DNA of 24,613 bases from assembly GCA_002418985.1 (NCBI GenBank), contig DIFE01000057.1, positions 1 to 24,613 of the forward strand, given 5' to 3'. Source of the DNA: Deltaproteobacteria bacterium UBA5756 (GTDB lineage: Bacteria > Desulfobacterota > Syntrophorhabdia > Syntrophorhabdales > Syntrophorhabdaceae). Positions 24,134 to 24,613 of this stretch are shown here, piece after piece. Position 1 is the first letter of the stretch, and each line of letters starts with the position of its first letter. The position numbers and the translations under genes were made by a program. Under the pieces are notes generated by a model that did not search any database, was not told the origin of the DNA, and saw only the letters and a list, made by a program, of their open reading frames with translations.

Positions 24134-24613
24134 CTATTTTTTTTGACTATCCGATGGGGATTTCGAGACAATTATCTCTATTCTGCGGTTTCGGGAGCGG
24201 TTTTCGTCGGTATCATTGGGTGCCACGGGATGGTATTCGGCGTAGCCCACCGCGGATATTCTCCGGGGTGACAGGTCATGCTTTTCAATAAGGTAACGCA
24301 CCACTTCGGTGGCGCGTCTCACCGAAAGCTCCCAGTTGGACCTGAACTCCGTCGTGGCAATGGGAATGTCGTCCGTATGGCCCTCGACACGCAGCGGATT
24401 TTCAACGGCAGCGATGACCGGCGCTATCGTATTCAGTGTCCGCCTGGCCCCTTGCTTGAGATCGGCCTTGCCGAGATCGAAGAAGGCCTCATCAAGGACC
24501 CTGATCACGATTCCCCGCTCATCGGTGATAACGGATATATTCTTTTCAAGGGCATCATTGCCGGAGAGCTTGCTGATCTCCTTCTCCAGCTTTTGCTTCA
24601 CTTCCTCGGCGGA
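24134..24613 (-). CDS. MotB/OmpA-family peptidoglycan-binding protein, C-terminal part (cut by window edge)
   Basis: The open frame continues through the right edge (reading S-A-E-E-V-K-Q-K inward), so the N-terminus is missing and the internal GTG at 24601 is not the true start. The 159 residues seen form an OmpA-like periplasmic domain: a helix (KLEKEISKL), FFDLGKADLKQGA, VEGHTDDIPI, FRSNWELSVRRATEVVRYL, RISAVGYAEYHPVAPN and NRSRNRRIEI. The NWELSxxRA and GYAEYHPVAPNDT forms are those of the MotB stator protein, which anchors the flagellar motor to peptidoglycan. A transmembrane helix and MotA upstream would confirm it but lie outside the window. An OmpA-type lipoprotein is the alternative. 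Confidence 0.85.
   Translation of the reverse strand, partial: SAEEVKQKLEKEISKLSGNDALEKNISVITDERGIVIRVLDEAFFDLGKADLKQGARRTLNTIAPVIAAVENPLRVEGHTDDIPIATTEFRSNWELSVRRATEVVRYLIEKHDLSPRRISAVGYAEYHPVAPNDTDENRSRNRRIEIIVSKSPSDSQKK

Noticed and set aside
1..24613. CRISPR array, tRNA, rRNA, intact transposase or prophage genes
   Set aside because: Looked for on both strands by eye; none seen.

Overview
The window looks like a chromosomal segment from a strictly anaerobic Gram-negative bacterium, most likely of the deltaproteobacterial (Desulfobacterota, Syntrophorhabdus-like) type. This placement is inferred from gene content: type IV pilins, a dnaE-accA pair, a ccsA-hemA-hemC haem cluster linked to a sirohaem dehydrogenase, and a giant BadF/HgdC-type acyl-CoA dehydratase activase of a kind found in anaerobes. 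No rRNA or other phylogenetic marker was compared. Coding density is high and most genes sit in overlapping or near-abutting runs.

Layout. (1) 1-745, minus strand: two type IV prepilin genes, a complete major-type pilin and the 5' end of a second prepilin, separated by a perfect 24-bp palindrome. (2) 955-2843, minus strand: two overlapping oligopeptide/dipeptide ABC ATPase genes (DppD/DppF type) with no permease or binding protein beside them. (3) 2844-3018: divergent promoter region. (4) 3019-11820, plus strand: a tight run guaB-guaA-dnaE-accA-pgi (GMP synthesis, replicative polymerase, carboxyltransferase alpha, glucose-6-phosphate isomerase). (5) 11865-13198, minus strand: two accessory genes, one encoding a protein resembling permuted papain-fold (LRAT / NlpC-P60-like) enzymes and one a multi-spanning membrane protein. 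They are followed by a 382-base stretch with no recognisable gene. (6) 13581-19015, minus strand: a CNNM/CorC-type membrane protein coupled to the 1381-residue dehydratase activase-like protein. (7) 19162-23040, plus strand: acylphosphatase, precorrin-2 dehydrogenase (SirC/Met8 type), CcsA-like cytochrome c biogenesis protein, HemA and HemC. (8) 23041-24613: a cluster of three hairpins, an HU gene with its own promoter, 5' stem-loop and terminator, a small mannose-6-phosphate-isomerase-type cupin, and the 3' part of a MotB/OmpA-like gene cut by the window edge.

How the genes work together. The plus-strand run 3019-11820 looks like one housekeeping transcription unit. The haem cluster makes early tetrapyrrole precursors (HemA, HemC), the sirohaem branch step and a cytochrome c haem-delivery protein; hemB and hemD are not present here. 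The giant activase has two complete ASKHA ATPase domains, each keeping the Cys pair that holds the bridging [4Fe-4S] cluster in HgdC-type activators, followed by HgdB-like parts. It is probably a one-polypeptide ATP-driven low-potential electron-transfer machine of unknown substrate. It and the papain-fold/membrane pair are the most interesting items. No CRISPR array, tRNA, rRNA or intact insertion sequence was recognised.
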